Source of the DNA: Desulfobacterales bacterium
GTDB lineage: Bacteria > Desulfobacterota > Desulfobacteria > Desulfobacterales > UBA2174_A
DNA length: 44,905 nt
Direction of reading: 5' to 3'
Assembly: GCA_025454075.1 (NCBI GenBank)
Contig: JALOPD010000007.1
Coordinates: 1 to 44,905, forward strand
Every line of letters starts with the position of its first letter. Within the stretch, counting starts at the first letter, position 1. Position numbers and translations under genes: made by a program. The notes under the pieces were generated by a model, which saw only the letters and a list, made by a program, of their open reading frames with translations, had not been told where the DNA came from and made no database searches. Shown here one piece after another: positions 24,518 through 34,025 of this stretch.

Positions 24518-25990
24518 ATGAACCAGCCTGACCTCCCGCAGACGATACCGAACTGGATCGATGGCCGTGCGTCGGGACCATTGAAGGGCGAAACATTGGC
24601 GAAGTTTTCTCCCGCCACCGGCAAGGAGATGTGCCGGGTGGCGCGCTCGCGCTCCGCCGATGTCTCCAGCGCGATCGATGCAGCCGCGAACGCCTTTCCG
24701 GCCTGGTCGGATCAGACAGCTGCCGCCCGCGGCGATCTGCTGATGGCCATCACTCACGGCATGCGCCGGCATCGGGATGAGATCGCAGCCATGATCGCCG
24801 CCGAAACCGGGATGTCCGTCAAGGCCGCGCTCGCCGAAACCGCAGGGGCGGTTGTGCTCGGCGAGTTCATGGCCGGCGAGGGGCGCCGACTGTATGGCCG
24901 AACGACCACGAGCGCCACGCCCCACCGGCATGCCATGACCGTACGCGAGCCTCTGGGGGTGGCCGGGCTTATCATCGCCGCCAACACGCCGATCGCCAAC
25001 GTCGCCTGGAAGGTCTTCCCCGCTCTGATCTGCGGCAACACGGCCGTTCTCAAGGCCGCCGAGGACACCCCGGGCACCGCCTGGTGGTTCGGACGCATCG
25101 CCCATGAAGCGGGCCTTCCGCCCGGCGTGCTGAACATCGTCCAGGGTCTGGGGGAGGAAGCCGGCGCGCCGCTCGTCGCGGACGCCCGCGTTCCCGTGGT
25201 GAGCTTCACGGGTTCGACCGCGGTGGGCCGCGAAATCGCGCGCATCGCCGGCTCACGGCTCGCTCGGGTCTCCCTGGAACTGGGCGGCAAGAACCCGCTC
25301 CTGGTCTGCGACGACGCCGACCTCGAACACGCGGCCCAATGGACGATTCTTTCGGCGTTCAGCAACGCCGGCCAGCGCTGTGCCGCCGGCAGCCGCATCA
25401 TCGTTTTCAATGCCGTCTACGAGAATTTCCGGAACATGCTGCTCGAGCGCACGCGACGCTTGAAGGTCGGCCCCGGCAATGAAGACGATCTTGGCCCGGT
25501 CATCAACGCGGAGCAACTGGGGAATATGCTGGCGGCCGTGGAACGCGCGCGGCAGGGCGGCGCGACGGCCCTCACCGGAGGACATCGCATGGACGACCCC
25601 GACCACGCGGCCGGCTACTACATGGCGCCGACGATCATCGAAAATGCAGCCCCGGACGCCGAGATATCCGTGTCCGAGCTGTTCGGGCCCGTGACATGTC
25701 TGTACCGGGTATCGGGTTTTGACGAGGCCCTCCGCCTGGCCAACCGGTCGCCTTATGGCCTGACGGCATGCATCCACACCCGCAGCGTGCACCGCGCCTT
25801 GGAATTCACGCGCCGGGTCCAGGCGGGAGTGGCCGTGGTCAACGCCGGAACCTTCGGCAGCGAGCCTCACATGCCCTTCGGCGGGGTAAAATTTTCCGGC
25901 AACGGCACGCGCGAACCCGGCACCGAGGCGCTGGATGTGTATTCGAACCTGAAAAACATCATCATGACGTTCGACCCGAACCAAGCGTGA
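24518..25990 (+). CDS. Aldehyde dehydrogenase family protein
   Basis: A 490-residue NAD(P)-dependent aldehyde dehydrogenase of normal length. It has the N-x-P-I-A-N-V-A-W motif (the catalytic Asn region), SFTGSTAVGR, the general-base Glu in LELGGKNPLLV, and the catalytic Cys in NAGQRCAAGSR. The C-terminal E-L-F-G-P-V and PFGGVKFSGNGTREPG are also present. It is placed between a NeuB-SDR pair and a NeuA-like gene, so it may oxidise a sugar aldehyde of that pathway. It is after a terminator, so its expression may be separate. The substrate is unknown. Confidence 0.88.
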   Translation: MNQPDLPQTIPNWIDGRASGPLKGETLAKFSPATGKEMCRVARSRSADVSSAIDAAANAFPAWSDQTAAARGDLLMAITHGMRRHRDEIAAMIAAETGMSVKAALAETAGAVVLGEFMAGEGRRLYGRTTTSATPHRHAMTVREPLGVAGLIIAANTPIANVAWKVFPALICGNTAVLKAAEDTPGTAWWFGRIAHEAGLPPGVLNIVQGLGEEAGAPLVADARVPVVSFTGSTAVGREIARIAGSRLARVSLELGGKNPLLVCDDADLEHAAQWTILSAFSNAGQRCAAGSRIIVFNAVYENFRNMLLERTRRLKVGPGNEDDLGPVINAEQLGNMLAAVERARQGGATALTGGHRMDDPDHAAGYYMAPTIIENAAPDAEISVSELFGPVTCLYRVSGFDEALRLANRSPYGLTACIHTRSVHRALEFTRRVQAGVAVVNAGTFGSEPHMPFGGVKFSGNGTREPGTEALDVYSNLKNIIMTFDPNQA

Positions 25991-26015
25991 GCGCGTGCCA
26001 TCTTAAAACCCATTA

Positions 26016-26047
26016 AACTCAATAAACCCGATGAACTCAATAAACCC
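26016..26047 (+). repeat. 14-base direct repeat across the NeuA-like start
   Basis: AACTCAATAAACCC occurs at 26016-26029 and again at 26034-26047, an 18-base period. The second copy lies inside the first codons of the NeuA-like gene. No clear Shine-Dalgarno sequence is present between them. Confidence 0.7.
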
Positions 26048-26795
26048 CACGCCATCCTGTGTCGCCCTGATCCCCGCGCGCTCGGGTTCCAAGCGTGTGC
26101 CCGACAAGAACATCCGGCCGCTGGCCGGTCACCCGCTGATCGCCTACAGCATTTCGGCTGCGCTCCAGAGCGGTGTTTTTGCTGCGGTCATCGTCTCGAC
26201 CGACTCCGAGCGCTACGCGGAGGTCGCCCGCTACTACGGCGCCGAAGTGCCCTTCATGCGCCCGGCCGAGTATTCCGGAGACACCTCCCCCGACATCGAG
26301 TGGGTGGAGTACACGCTCAAGCGGCTGGCAGCCGAGGGCCGGAGCTATGACTGCTTCAGCATCCTGAGGCCCACAAGCCCCTTTCGCCTGCCGGAGACCA
26401 TTCAGCGGGCCTGGTCGGAGTTTCTGGCGGAAACCGGGGTGGACTCCCTTCGCGCAGTCGAAAAATGCAGCCAGCACCCGGGCAAAATGTGGGTGGTGCG
26501 CGGCCGGCGCATGCTGCCGCTGTTGCCGATCGGGCCTGCCGACCAGCCCTGGCACAGCAGCCAGTACCCCGCACTCCCGGAAGTCTTCGTTCAGAACGCC
26601 AGCCTCGAAATCGCCTGGTCGCGGGTGGTGTTCGACACCCGCACCATCGCCGGCACCGTGCTGATGCCTTTCCTCACCCGGGATGCGGAGGGCTTCGACG
26701 TGAACAAGCCTTATGACTGGGACTTGGCCGAACACCTTGTCGGTTCCGGCAGCGCAAGACTGCATCCCATCGCTCAAGCGCCCCATTCAGGCTGA
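26031..26795 (+). CDS. CMP-nonulosonate (acylneuraminate) cytidylyltransferase
   Basis: A 254-residue NeuA-type enzyme that would activate the NeuB product with CTP. It has the family N-terminus IPARSGSKRVPDKNIRPLAG, STDSERYAEVARYYGAEVPF, LRPTSPFR and QNASLEI. The final DFDVN-like motif reads EGFDVNKPYDWDLAEHL, as expected. ATG 26031 is the first usable start after a stop, with a poor ribosome-binding site and the direct repeat noted separately. It is 40 bases after the aldehyde dehydrogenase gene. Confidence 0.88.
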   Translation: MNSINPTPSCVALIPARSGSKRVPDKNIRPLAGHPLIAYSISAALQSGVFAAVIVSTDSERYAEVARYYGAEVPFMRPAEYSGDTSPDIEWVEYTLKRLAAEGRSYDCFSILRPTSPFRLPETIQRAWSEFLAETGVDSLRAVEKCSQHPGKMWVVRGRRMLPLLPIGPADQPWHSSQYPALPEVFVQNASLEIAWSRVVFDTRTIAGTVLMPFLTRDAEGFDVNKPYDWDLAEHLVGSGSARLHPIAQAPHSG

Positions 26796-26939
26796 TGGCT
26801 GCCGGCGCCGCCGGTAAAAGGCGCCCAGCAGCCGAGGCGCGTCCCGAAACGGTGCCTGGCGACGGCCCGTTGGCAATCATAGAAGGCCCCTGCATGCCGC
26901 GGGTGAAGCGAGAAAACGTGGTCGCACGTGCGGAATAGA

Positions 26940-26968
26940 TTGACAACAACATATAGGGTTTTTATAAG
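26940..26968 (+). promoter_or_regulatory. Sigma70-type promoter for the GT4 gene
   Basis: A perfect -35 box TTGACA (26940-26945) and a -10 box TATAAG (26963-26968) are spaced by 17 bases. They lie 33 bases upstream of ATG 27002. Confidence 0.65.
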
Positions 26969-27001
26969 CCGACAAACCAACCGAACCCATCGCAGACCCG
27001 C

Positions 27002-28360
27002 ATGAAAAAATTTTTTAAATCCGTGTTGAGCTTCATCGACTGCCTGGCCGCCGTTCTGGCGGTGATCCTGTGTTTCTTCTTCTATTTTATTTCCCTGCCT
27101 TGGGTTTGGAAGAAAAGAAAGCGCTGGGAGTCGACCGTCAAGGGGACCCCTAAGGTTCTCATGGTGCACGGGTTCAAACCCAATGAGTTGAAAAGAAAAG
27201 GGTATGAATTTCTGCTGCCGTTCCGCAACCACCGGATCAGCTGGTTTGGAATATTTGACCCGGCCAACACCGTGAACGAAGACATCCCGGTCAGCGACGA
27301 TCTGGTGCTGGTGGCCCGAAAATTGCCGAGGGCGATGGCCGTCCTCACCGGCGTCGGATTGAAGGCCACTTCGACGATCTTTCGCGAATGCTACTGCGCC
27401 TATGCCATAGCCGATTTTTGCGTCCAAGAAAAAATCGGGATCCTTCGAGCCTACAAGCACAACTTTCCGGCGCTGCGGGTCTATCTCGCCTCCCGTTTGA
27501 TCCGCGTCCCCTACCTCGTCGACATCACCGGAAACTATGAGCTGATTCGCAGGCTCAACGGCAAGCCGTTTTACTTCAGGCAGTTGACCAAAATCCCCGT
27601 TCTACGGTTTTTCGCGCCCGCCTTGACCAACTGGCTGCTCGGAATTCCCCTGAAACATGCCCCCTACGTGCTGGGACGCAACAAGAACAACTACGAACAC
27701 GCCTTCGCCCTTGGCGCCGCGGTGGAGCGCATGTCATTGCTCAGGGTCAGCAATTTCAACCACGCCTTCAACAACTTCGACCCCGAAAAGCTGCCGCCGC
27801 CGCCCACCGACCGCCCGTATGTGCTTTTCGTCGGCCGCCTGGTCGTGATCAAATTTCCCTTCGATGTGATCGAGGCCTTCGAAAAGGCGGCCGGCCGCCT
27901 GCCGGAATACCGGCTGGTCATGATCGGGGACGGCGCCATCCGGAGCGAGGTGGAGCGCAGGATATCGGCCAGCCCATATCGGGATCGAATTCTTTATTTG
28001 GGGCCGTGCTCGAGCGAGGCGGTCTTCAACTGGACCGCCCATGCCAAGCTGGCCCTTTGTCCGTTTTCGGGCTATACCCTGGCCGAGTCGATGCTGTGCG
28101 AGGTCCCGGTCATCGCCTACGACGTCGAGAACCACAGCGAGACGGTGATCGACGGCTACACCGGCTTTCTGGTGCCGTTCCGGGATGTCGACGCCATGGC
28201 CGGGGCCATCGTCTCCGCTGCGAAGGACTATGGGGCCGCCAGAGCGATGGGCCGGCGGGGCCGGGACTTGGCGCGCGTGGCCTACGACAAGAAAGCGATC
28301 ATGGAAAAAGAGGGAAGGGTCTACCTCAGGTTGCTCGATCCGGCGCCCGCATCCGAATGA
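27002..28360 (+). CDS. Glycosyltransferase family 4-like, membrane-anchored
   Basis: A 452-residue protein. Residues about 10-35 form one long hydrophobic helix (FIDCLAAVLAVILCFFFYF) followed by a basic stretch, so it is probably anchored to the inner membrane. The C-terminal half is a GT4/GT-B domain: YVLFVGRLVVIK, MIGDGAIRSEVERR, and the donor-binding region FSGYTLAESMLCEVPVIAYD with NHSETVIDGYTGFLVP. The family uses nucleotide sugars to extend glycans on the cytoplasmic face. Its own promoter lies just upstream. The last 35 bases overlap the convergent acyltransferase gene. Confidence 0.85.
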   Translation: MKKFFKSVLSFIDCLAAVLAVILCFFFYFISLPWVWKKRKRWESTVKGTPKVLMVHGFKPNELKRKGYEFLLPFRNHRISWFGIFDPANTVNEDIPVSDDLVLVARKLPRAMAVLTGVGLKATSTIFRECYCAYAIADFCVQEKIGILRAYKHNFPALRVYLASRLIRVPYLVDITGNYELIRRLNGKPFYFRQLTKIPVLRFFAPALTNWLLGIPLKHAPYVLGRNKNNYEHAFALGAAVERMSLLRVSNFNHAFNNFDPEKLPPPPTDRPYVLFVGRLVVIKFPFDVIEAFEKAAGRLPEYRLVMIGDGAIRSEVERRISASPYRDRILYLGPCSSEAVFNWTAHAKLALCPFSGYTLAESMLCEVPVIAYDVENHSETVIDGYTGFLVPFRDVDAMAGAIVSAAKDYGAARAMGRRGRDLARVAYDKKAIMEKEGRVYLRLLDPAPASE

Positions 28361-28883
28361 GTCGGGCCGGCACCCCCGCCACGACCGCATACGGCGGGAC
28401 ATCAGAGGCGACGACGGCGCCGGCCCCGATCTGGGCGCCCTGCCCGACGCGGACGCCGGGCAGGATGACGGAACCGACGCCGAGATCGGCATCGTCTTCG
28501 ATCATCACGGGTGCGAATTGAATTCGGCTATGGAGTATCGGTTTGGAAATCCCCTCCTCTGCATGAAAGGAAGTGATGATCTTCACCCCCGGCCCGATCC
28601 CCACGTTGCGCCCGATGCTGAGGTCGCCGGCACTGTGAAAGAAGCACTGCTGTCCGATCCACGTCCCGTCTCCAATCACCATCCGACCGCGATAGTATCC
28701 TTTCAGGATGGTGCCGTGGCCCACATAGACCCCGTCTCCCATCTCCACGTTCTCGGGGTGAAACACCAACACCCCCGCTTCAAGGACGACGTTCTGGCCG
28801 ATGCGTGCAAACTGAGATCGTTGGAATCGACCGGAACCGTGGCTGCTTCGAATGGGCGGTGGTTTTCCCTTATCTTCCGACAT
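28326..28883 (-). CDS. Left-handed beta-helix acyltransferase (hexapeptide repeat)
   Basis: A 185-residue hexapeptide-repeat protein. Repeats such as IGQNVVLEAG, VEMGDGVYVG, MVIGDGTWIG, LSIGRNVGIG and DADLGVGSVILPGVRVGQGAQIGAGAVV form the left-handed helix. The end, VVAGVPARLIR, is the typical WbbJ/LacA-type C-terminus. The likely catalytic His lies in CFFHSAG. It would acetylate a sugar amine or hydroxyl. The aminotransferase and epimerase upstream on the same strand suggest an amino sugar acceptor. ATG 28883 has a weak ribosome-binding site; a TTG at 28913 is another option. Confidence 0.85.
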   Translation of the reverse strand: MSEDKGKPPPIRSSHGSGRFQRSQFARIGQNVVLEAGVLVFHPENVEMGDGVYVGHGTILKGYYRGRMVIGDGTWIGQQCFFHSAGDLSIGRNVGIGPGVKIITSFHAEEGISKPILHSRIQFAPVMIEDDADLGVGSVILPGVRVGQGAQIGAGAVVASDVPPYAVVAGVPARLIRMRAPDRAT

Positions 28884-28893
28884 GGCGCCACAG

Positions 28894-30036
28894 CTACCTT
28901 TTCCGTTCGGCAAGGCTTTTCTTCAGTTCGCCGGTCACCTTTTCCTGATCGGAGCGAGTCATGTGTGCGTAGAGGGGGAGCGTCAGCGATCGGGCGAAGA
29001 CGTGATCGGCAACCGGGAAATCCCCCTTCTTGAAGCCGTAGCGCGCCCGGAAAAAAGAGGTCATGGGCATGTTCCAGGTGCCGATGGCGGCTTCGACTCC
29101 CCCCTCCTTCAAGCGTGCGATGAGATCGTTCCTGAAGGCGGAATCTTCTTTCGGCAGCAACACCACATAGGATTGAAACACCGGCGAATGGCCCGGCGGG
29201 ACGACCGGAAGCGTCAGGGAGGTTTCACGCAGAAATTCCTCGTAATCTTGTGCCAGCTTTTTTCGACTCGAGATAATGTGATCCAGCTTTTTCATTTGGG
29301 TGATGCCGAGAGCGGCCTGAAATTCGGTCATGCGATAGTTGAGGCCGGGCAGGATGAAATCCGGAGACGGGGAATGGGGGTCCTGCCCGTGGTTGCGCAA
29401 GGCCTTCAGGCGCCGAATCAGTTCGCCATCGTTCCCCGCGATCATCCCCCCTTCGCCGGTGGTGACGGCCTTGCGGGGGTGAAAGCTGAAACATCCCAAT
29501 CTTCCCCAGGAACCTGCCGGTCGTCCCTCCAGACTTGCACCCAGCGCGCAGGCTCCATCCTCGACGACTGGAATTCCATATCGATCGGCAAGATCCATGA
29601 TCTCGGTCATGCCTGCCATCAAACCGAAGGCATGGACCGGCAGAATCGCCTTCACCCGGCGGGCGGTTTCACGGTTTCCCATGAGCCGCTTCAGGACGGA
29701 TTCGAGGACCGAAGGGTCCATGTTAAAGGTGTCCGGCCGGATGTCCACGAAGACCGGGTGGGCCCCGCACAACTCGATCACGTTGGCCGTGGCCACCCAG
29801 GAGTAGGCGGTGACGATGACCAAGTCTCCCGCTTGGACACCCAGAGCGAGCAACGACAGGTGCAGTGCCGCCGTGCAGTTGGATACCGCGACGGCAAAGC
29901 CGGTCCCCGCCCGCTCGGCGACGAGTGCCTCGAAGGCAGCCACTTGGCTCCCCTGAACCAAATGCCCGGAGGCCAGAACCTCCCGGACGGCACGAAGGTC
30001 CTCTTCATCGATGGACGGGATGGTCAGCCGGATCAT
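28894..30036 (-). CDS. DegT/DnrJ/EryC1 sugar aminotransferase
   Basis: A 380-residue PLP-dependent aminotransferase of the DegT family, which aminates keto-sugars of nucleotide sugars. Recognisable segments are [27 protein letters not shown], the PLP-phosphate region [10 protein letters not shown], and the PLP lysine in [16 protein letters not shown], followed by [14 protein letters not shown]. It starts in an ATGA overlap with the upstream epimerase gene. Paired with an LbH acyltransferase immediately downstream, it probably makes an N-acylated amino sugar for surface glycans. Confidence 0.9.
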   Translation of the reverse strand: MIRLTIPSIDEEDLRAVREVLASGHLVQGSQVAAFEALVAERAGTGFAVAVSNCTAALHLSLLALGVQAGDLVIVTAYSWVATANVIELCGAHPVFVDIRPDTFNMDPSVLESVLKRLMGNRETARRVKAILPVHAFGLMAGMTEIMDLADRYGIPVVEDGACALGASLEGRPAGSWGRLGCFSFHPRKAVTTGEGGMIAGNDGELIRRLKALRNHGQDPHSPSPDFILPGLNYRMTEFQAALGITQMKKLDHIISSRKKLAQDYEEFLRETSLTLPVVPPGHSPVFQSYVVLLPKEDSAFRNDLIARLKEGGVEAAIGTWNMPMTSFFRARYGFKKGDFPVADHVFARSLTLPLYAHMTRSDQEKVTGELKKSLAERKR

Positions 30037-30989
30037 CCTTCCGCCTCACGATAAAAGGCAGCCGTCCGTTTAATTCCTTCTTCCAGATCGATTTTGGCCT
30101 CGAAGCCGATGAGGTCGTGGGCCTTGCGGACCGACGGGATACGCAGTTCCACGTCGGCGTAATCCTTGCGCGTAAACAGGATGGCGGACGTGGAGCCGAG
30201 GACCCGCACAACGGTGTTGGCCAGACCGTAAATCGTAACCACCGCCTTCTGGTTGCCGATGTTGATGGATTCGCCGACGGCCCTGGGGTGGGCCATCGCC
30301 AAGAGCAGGCCGTCGACCATGTCGTCCACGTAACACCAAGCCCGGATTTGTGTTCCGTCGCCGTGGATTTCGATCGTCTCGTTCTTGATTCCCCGCTGGA
30401 TGAACGTCTTGAGCGCCCCTTCCCCGACCTGGCCCGGCCCATAAACATTGAAGGGCCGGACCACCACGGTGGGCAGCCATTTCTCCTGATGATAGGCGAT
30501 GGCAAGGTGTTCTTCCGCCAGTTTGCTGACGGCATAGGTCCAGCGGGCCTCGCCGACCTTTCCGGTCACGGTGTTGTCCGTCTCGGAGGAACAGAAGGCG
30601 TGCTGGCCGAAGACTTCGCTGGTGGAAAAGCAGACCACTCGATCGACCCTCGGCAGGCGGGAGGCCGCCTCCAAGACGTTGGCGGAACCCACCATGTTGA
30701 CCCGCATGGTGGTGACCGGGCTTTTGATAACGGTGTCGATGCCGGCGATGGCCGCGCAGTGAACCACGACGTCGGCACCTGTCATCGCATGGCACAACGA
30801 CTCGAAATCCAGGACGTCTCCCTTGAGGATCTTAAGATTGGAGTGATCCCGGTATGGACGGCTCTGGATGGAATCCCGCGAAAAGTTGTCGAAGATTACC
30901 ACCTGGTTCCTTTCGACCAGCCGGCCCACCAATGTTGAGCCGATGAACCCTGCTCCCCCTGTGATAAAAACGGTCTTTCCCTCAATCAT
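30033..30989 (-). CDS. NAD-dependent nucleotide-sugar epimerase/dehydratase
   Basis: A 318-residue extended SDR. It has [11 protein letters not shown] near residue 9, an Asp at the NAD ribose site (FDNFSRDS), HCAAIAG and the catalytic S-T-S...Y-A-V-S-K set. N-V-Y-G-P-G and R-A-W-C-Y-V-D-D also match UDP-glucose-epimerase-like enzymes. ATG 30989 is preceded by GGAGAAC. Its stop overlaps the aminotransferase start, so the two are coupled. It likely supplies the keto- or epimerised sugar for the aminotransferase; the exact reaction is not decidable. Confidence 0.88.
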   Translation of the reverse strand: MIEGKTVFITGGAGFIGSTLVGRLVERNQVVIFDNFSRDSIQSRPYRDHSNLKILKGDVLDFESLCHAMTGADVVVHCAAIAGIDTVIKSPVTTMRVNMVGSANVLEAASRLPRVDRVVCFSTSEVFGQHAFCSSETDNTVTGKVGEARWTYAVSKLAEEHLAIAYHQEKWLPTVVVRPFNVYGPGQVGEGALKTFIQRGIKNETIEIHGDGTQIRAWCYVDDMVDGLLLAMAHPRAVGESINIGNQKAVVTIYGLANTVVRVLGSTSAILFTRKDYADVELRIPSVRKAHDLIGFEAKIDLEEGIKRTAAFYREAEG

Positions 30990-31011
30990 GGGACGTTCTC
31001 CATTTGCCGCG

Positions 31012-31857
31012 TCAATTCGAGCGCTTAAAGATCGCGTTGCATCCGGTATGCAGGGGGTCGGCCGATCGACCCAGGCGCCTGGCCGCGGAGCGGGTGAGAT
31101 GTTTTTTCTCCAGGCGGTAATGGTGATCCTGCAGAAAAGAGATGATGGCATCCGAATGGGGTTCGTTCAATTCGACTTGAATGCTCAAAGGGGCATCGGA
31201 GGACCTCAGCAGCGAAGTCATGCCCTGCAAAATGAGATACTCGTCGCCGTCGATGTCGATCTTAACGTGCTGAGGCGGGGCCACACGGCGCGAGGCGATC
31301 AGCGTATCCACCCGCACGGTGTTCTTGAGCTCTACAATCTGATCATCCGCCAGCTTCAATTCGCCGTTTGAACCCTCGAACAACTGGCTGTTGGATGTAC
31401 CGGCGTTCAGGGAGCGATAGCGAAACTTGAGGTAGCCGTCCGAATTGTGCAATGCAAAGCTGCATGGGACCACGACATCCTGCAGACGGTTGATGGTAAT
31501 GTTGTCGCTCAGTCTTGAAAAATTCGGCCCGTGGGGTTCAAAGGCATACACTTTACCGCCGGGCGAAACCCGCCGTGCGGCAAAAATAGTGTATACGCCT
31601 ATGTTCGCACCGACGTCGAAAAAGACCTGGCCGGGTTTCATTTCAGACTCAATCCACTCTATGGTTCCCGGTTCCTTTGCATAGAGCTTGAGGCAGCGGT
31701 TGAATTCCCTCACGGTTCCGCATCGGAATCTATAGACACCGGCCTGGTCGGTAATTTCCAATTCACGGGTGAGCCGGTTTCTTAACTCAAGGATTTTTCG
31801 ATGCAACCTGCGCAGGAAGCGTGGCGGCGGCCATGAGTTGACATCTTTACGAATCAT
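31012..31857 (-). CDS. FkbM-family methyltransferase
   Basis: A 281-residue FkbM-type SAM-dependent methyltransferase. The SAM-binding segment is [19 protein letters not shown] near residue 100. It is followed by [20 protein letters not shown] and the [10 protein letters not shown] motif. Members methylate sugars or hydroxyl groups of glycans and polyketides. I start at 31857 (MIRKDVNSW...), which has AAGG upstream. The same frame stays open to an ATG at 32118 without a ribosome-binding site; those 87 extra residues do not resemble FkbM proteins. It lies upstream of the epimerase by 22 bases. Confidence 0.8.
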   Translation of the reverse strand: MIRKDVNSWPPPRFLRRLHRKILELRNRLTRELEITDQAGVYRFRCGTVREFNRCLKLYAKEPGTIEWIESEMKPGQVFFDVGANIGVYTIFAARRVSPGGKVYAFEPHGPNFSRLSDNITINRLQDVVVPCSFALHNSDGYLKFRYRSLNAGTSNSQLFEGSNGELKLADDQIVELKNTVRVDTLIASRRVAPPQHVKIDIDGDEYLILQGMTSLLRSSDAPLSIQVELNEPHSDAIISFLQDHHYRLEKKHLTRSAARRLGRSADPLHTGCNAIFKRSN

Positions 31858-32161
31858 TCGGGAACCTTCATGCTGGATTTTTCGGGCAATAATTTTTTTA
31901 CCTTGAATGCCTTTGATTGTCAACGAAATGCCCGATAGTTCAGCAACTATCGCTGAACACCTTTTAGTGTTGGGGTTTTTGAGCCACGATGGGGCTCTAA
32001 TCTCAGCCGGGTGAGCCACATAGCGCAGAAGGTGTTCGAAGTCGTTGAAAAGCAGTAGCCGGTTGGCCACCCGCAGATTGATCCAGTACGCTCTACCGCT
32101 TCTATCGTGGCGAAGCATATTCAGCGATAATTATTACCGGATGATAGGGCGTTTTTTCTGA

Positions 32162-32190
32162 TTGACAGCACCGAACACACCTCATATAAA
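32162..32190 (+). promoter_or_regulatory. Near-consensus sigma70 promoter of the Hdr/Qmo-like operon
   Basis: TTGACA (32162-32167) and TATAAA (32185-32190) are spaced by exactly 17 bases. A start point near 32197 would leave a short leader with AAAGGAGGG before ATG 32214. It is one of the best promoters in the window. Confidence 0.8.
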
Positions 32191-32213
32191 ATTCGCATCC
32201 AAAGGAGGGCGCC

Positions 32214-32753
32214 ATGCTTGACTGCGCGGATACGGTGTTGGTGGTCGTTGACATCCAGGAGAAACTGGTGCGGGCGATGCACGCGCGCGAGGAACTGATC
32301 CTCAAAGCCCGGCAGCTGGTTCAGGGCGCCCGTGCCCTCAACCTCCCGATCTTGTGCACCGAGCAGAACCCGAAAGGCCTGGGGCCGACCGTTCCGGAGA
32401 TCGCCGCCGCCATGCCGGGGGTTCAACCGATCAGCAAGTTCAGCTTCGGCTGCGGCGCCTGCGAGGGCTTCGTGCACGCCCTGCAGGCCGCCGGCCGGCG
32501 CAACGTGCTCGCGGCCGGGATCGAGACCCACGTGTGCGTCTATCAGACCACGCGGGAATTGCTCGAAAAGGGCTATCACGTGGAAGTGGCGGCCGACGCC
32601 TGCTCCTCGCGCACCCCCCAGAACAAGCAGATCGGCCTCGATAAGATGCGGGACGCAGGCGCAGCGGTCACCAGTGTTGAAACGGCCCTGTTTGAGCTTC
32701 TGAAGGTGGCCGAAGGCCCGCTTTTCAAGGAAATACTCAAGATCCTCAAATGA
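32214..32753 (+). CDS. Isochorismatase-fold hydrolase
   Basis: A 179-residue cysteine hydrolase of the isochorismatase-like family. The triad is visible: Asp in VVVDIQEKL near residue 13, Lys in ISKFSFG, and the nucleophilic Cys in AGIETHVCVYQT near residue 108. Members hydrolyse amides such as nicotinamide or other small molecules; the substrate is not identifiable. It is the first gene behind the strong promoter. An ATG in its ATGA end could start the next gene, so it looks like part of the Hdr/Qmo-like operon. Why a hydrolase leads this redox operon is unclear. Confidence 0.88.
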   Translation: MLDCADTVLVVVDIQEKLVRAMHAREELILKARQLVQGARALNLPILCTEQNPKGLGPTVPEIAAAMPGVQPISKFSFGCGACEGFVHALQAAGRRNVLAAGIETHVCVYQTTRELLEKGYHVEVAADACSSRTPQNKQIGLDKMRDAGAAVTSVETALFELLKVAEGPLFKEILKILK

Positions 32754-32797
32754 ATGACGACCGGCGGAGCAACCATCCGGCCCGTGGAAAAACGCGC

Positions 32798-33928
32798 ATG
32801 ACGGAACACCGGGTTCTCATCATCGGCGGGGGCATCGGCGGGCTGACGGCCGCTCGGACGTTGGCACCCTTCGGAGTCCGGGTCGATTTGGTCGAGCGCA
32901 ACCCGTTTCTCGGCGGCCACGCCGCCCGGCTCTCCTGCAAGGCCACGGACCGCTGCGTCAAGTGCGGCGCCTGCCTCGTGCCGGAAGCCCTCACCGCAGC
33001 GGCATCCGACCCGCGCATCACGGTCCACCTGGGCAGCCGCGTGGAAGCCGCCCGCACGCCGTCGCAGCGGTTTTCCTTCACGATACACCGGCACGCCGCC
33101 CAAGCGGCTTCGACCCCCGGCGCGGCGCGCACCGATCCCCCCGGGACCCCGGTCGCCGGCAAAGCCGATGCCGTCGTCTTGACCACCGGGTTCAAGGTGT
33201 TCGACCCAAAGGACAAGGCCTACGGCCACGGCATCTTCCCGAACGTGATCACCAACCTGGAGCTCGAGGACATGCTGCGCACCGGCGGCGCGGCCGTGAA
33301 ACCGTCGGACGGCGCCTCCCCGCGCCGCGCGGCGTTCATTCAGTGCGTGGGCAGCCGGGATGCGAAAATCGGCCACCTGTGGTGCTCCGCGTTCTGCTGC
33401 GGGGCGGCGCTGCGGGCGGCGCGCAAGATCAAGGCCGCCCGGCCGGATACCGACATCACCGTCTTTTTCATCGACATTCAGACCTTCGGCCGCGATTTCG
33501 AGTCCTTCTATTCCCAATGCCGGCAGGAGATGCGATTCGTCCGCGCCATCCCCGGGGATGCGTTCCAAGCCGCCGACGGCCGAATCCGTCTGGCATACAT
33601 CGAAGACGGCTCGCGCCGGAGCGTCGAGGAGATCTTCGACCTGGTGGTGCTGTCCACCGGCATGCAGCCACCCGATGACGTGAAGGCGGCTGCCGCCGGC
33701 TTGGGGCTGCCGCTCACCCCCTTCGGCTTTGCGGCCTTGGCCGCCGAGCCGGGGGTCTTTGCCGCCGGCGCCGTCCGGGGGCCGATGACCATCGCCGACA
33801 CGATCGCCGATGCCCGGCACGCCGCCGGGTTGGTTCTCGAGTTCCTCGGCCGCTGCGGCCCGCACCGACCCGCACCGGCCGCCGAAGGGCCTCTGAGCCG
33901 GGGCACGATCATTTCCCGGTGCAGTTGA
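32798..33928 (+). CDS. QmoA/HdrA-like FAD and iron-sulfur protein
   Basis: A 376-residue flavoprotein related to HdrA of heterodisulfide reductase and to QmoA of sulfate reducers. The FAD motif IIGGGIGGLTAA lies at the N-terminus. SCKATDRCVKCGACL supplies a Cys cluster (C-x5-C-x2-C-x2-C), and QCVGSRD...WCSAFCCGAALRAARKI matches the HdrA core. The C-terminal ferredoxin domains of full HdrA are missing, as in QmoA. I start at ATG 32798 (MTEHRVL); ATG 32750 in the ATGA overlap adds 16 residues. It probably forms a cytoplasmic electron-transfer complex with the next two proteins. Confidence 0.85.
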   Translation: MTEHRVLIIGGGIGGLTAARTLAPFGVRVDLVERNPFLGGHAARLSCKATDRCVKCGACLVPEALTAAASDPRITVHLGSRVEAARTPSQRFSFTIHRHAAQAASTPGAARTDPPGTPVAGKADAVVLTTGFKVFDPKDKAYGHGIFPNVITNLELEDMLRTGGAAVKPSDGASPRRAAFIQCVGSRDAKIGHLWCSAFCCGAALRAARKIKAARPDTDITVFFIDIQTFGRDFESFYSQCRQEMRFVRAIPGDAFQAADGRIRLAYIEDGSRRSVEEIFDLVVLSTGMQPPDDVKAAAAGLGLPLTPFGFAALAAEPGVFAAGAVRGPMTIADTIADARHAAGLVLEFLGRCGPHRPAPAAEGPLSRGTIISRCS

Positions 33929-34025
33929 AACCCGGGAGTCGAGGATCGCGCGGCGGCACGGCGCTTTCCATGAACCCTTGTAACCCTGAAATTGAAACCT
34001 GAGCAGCCGCATTGCACAAGGTAGG

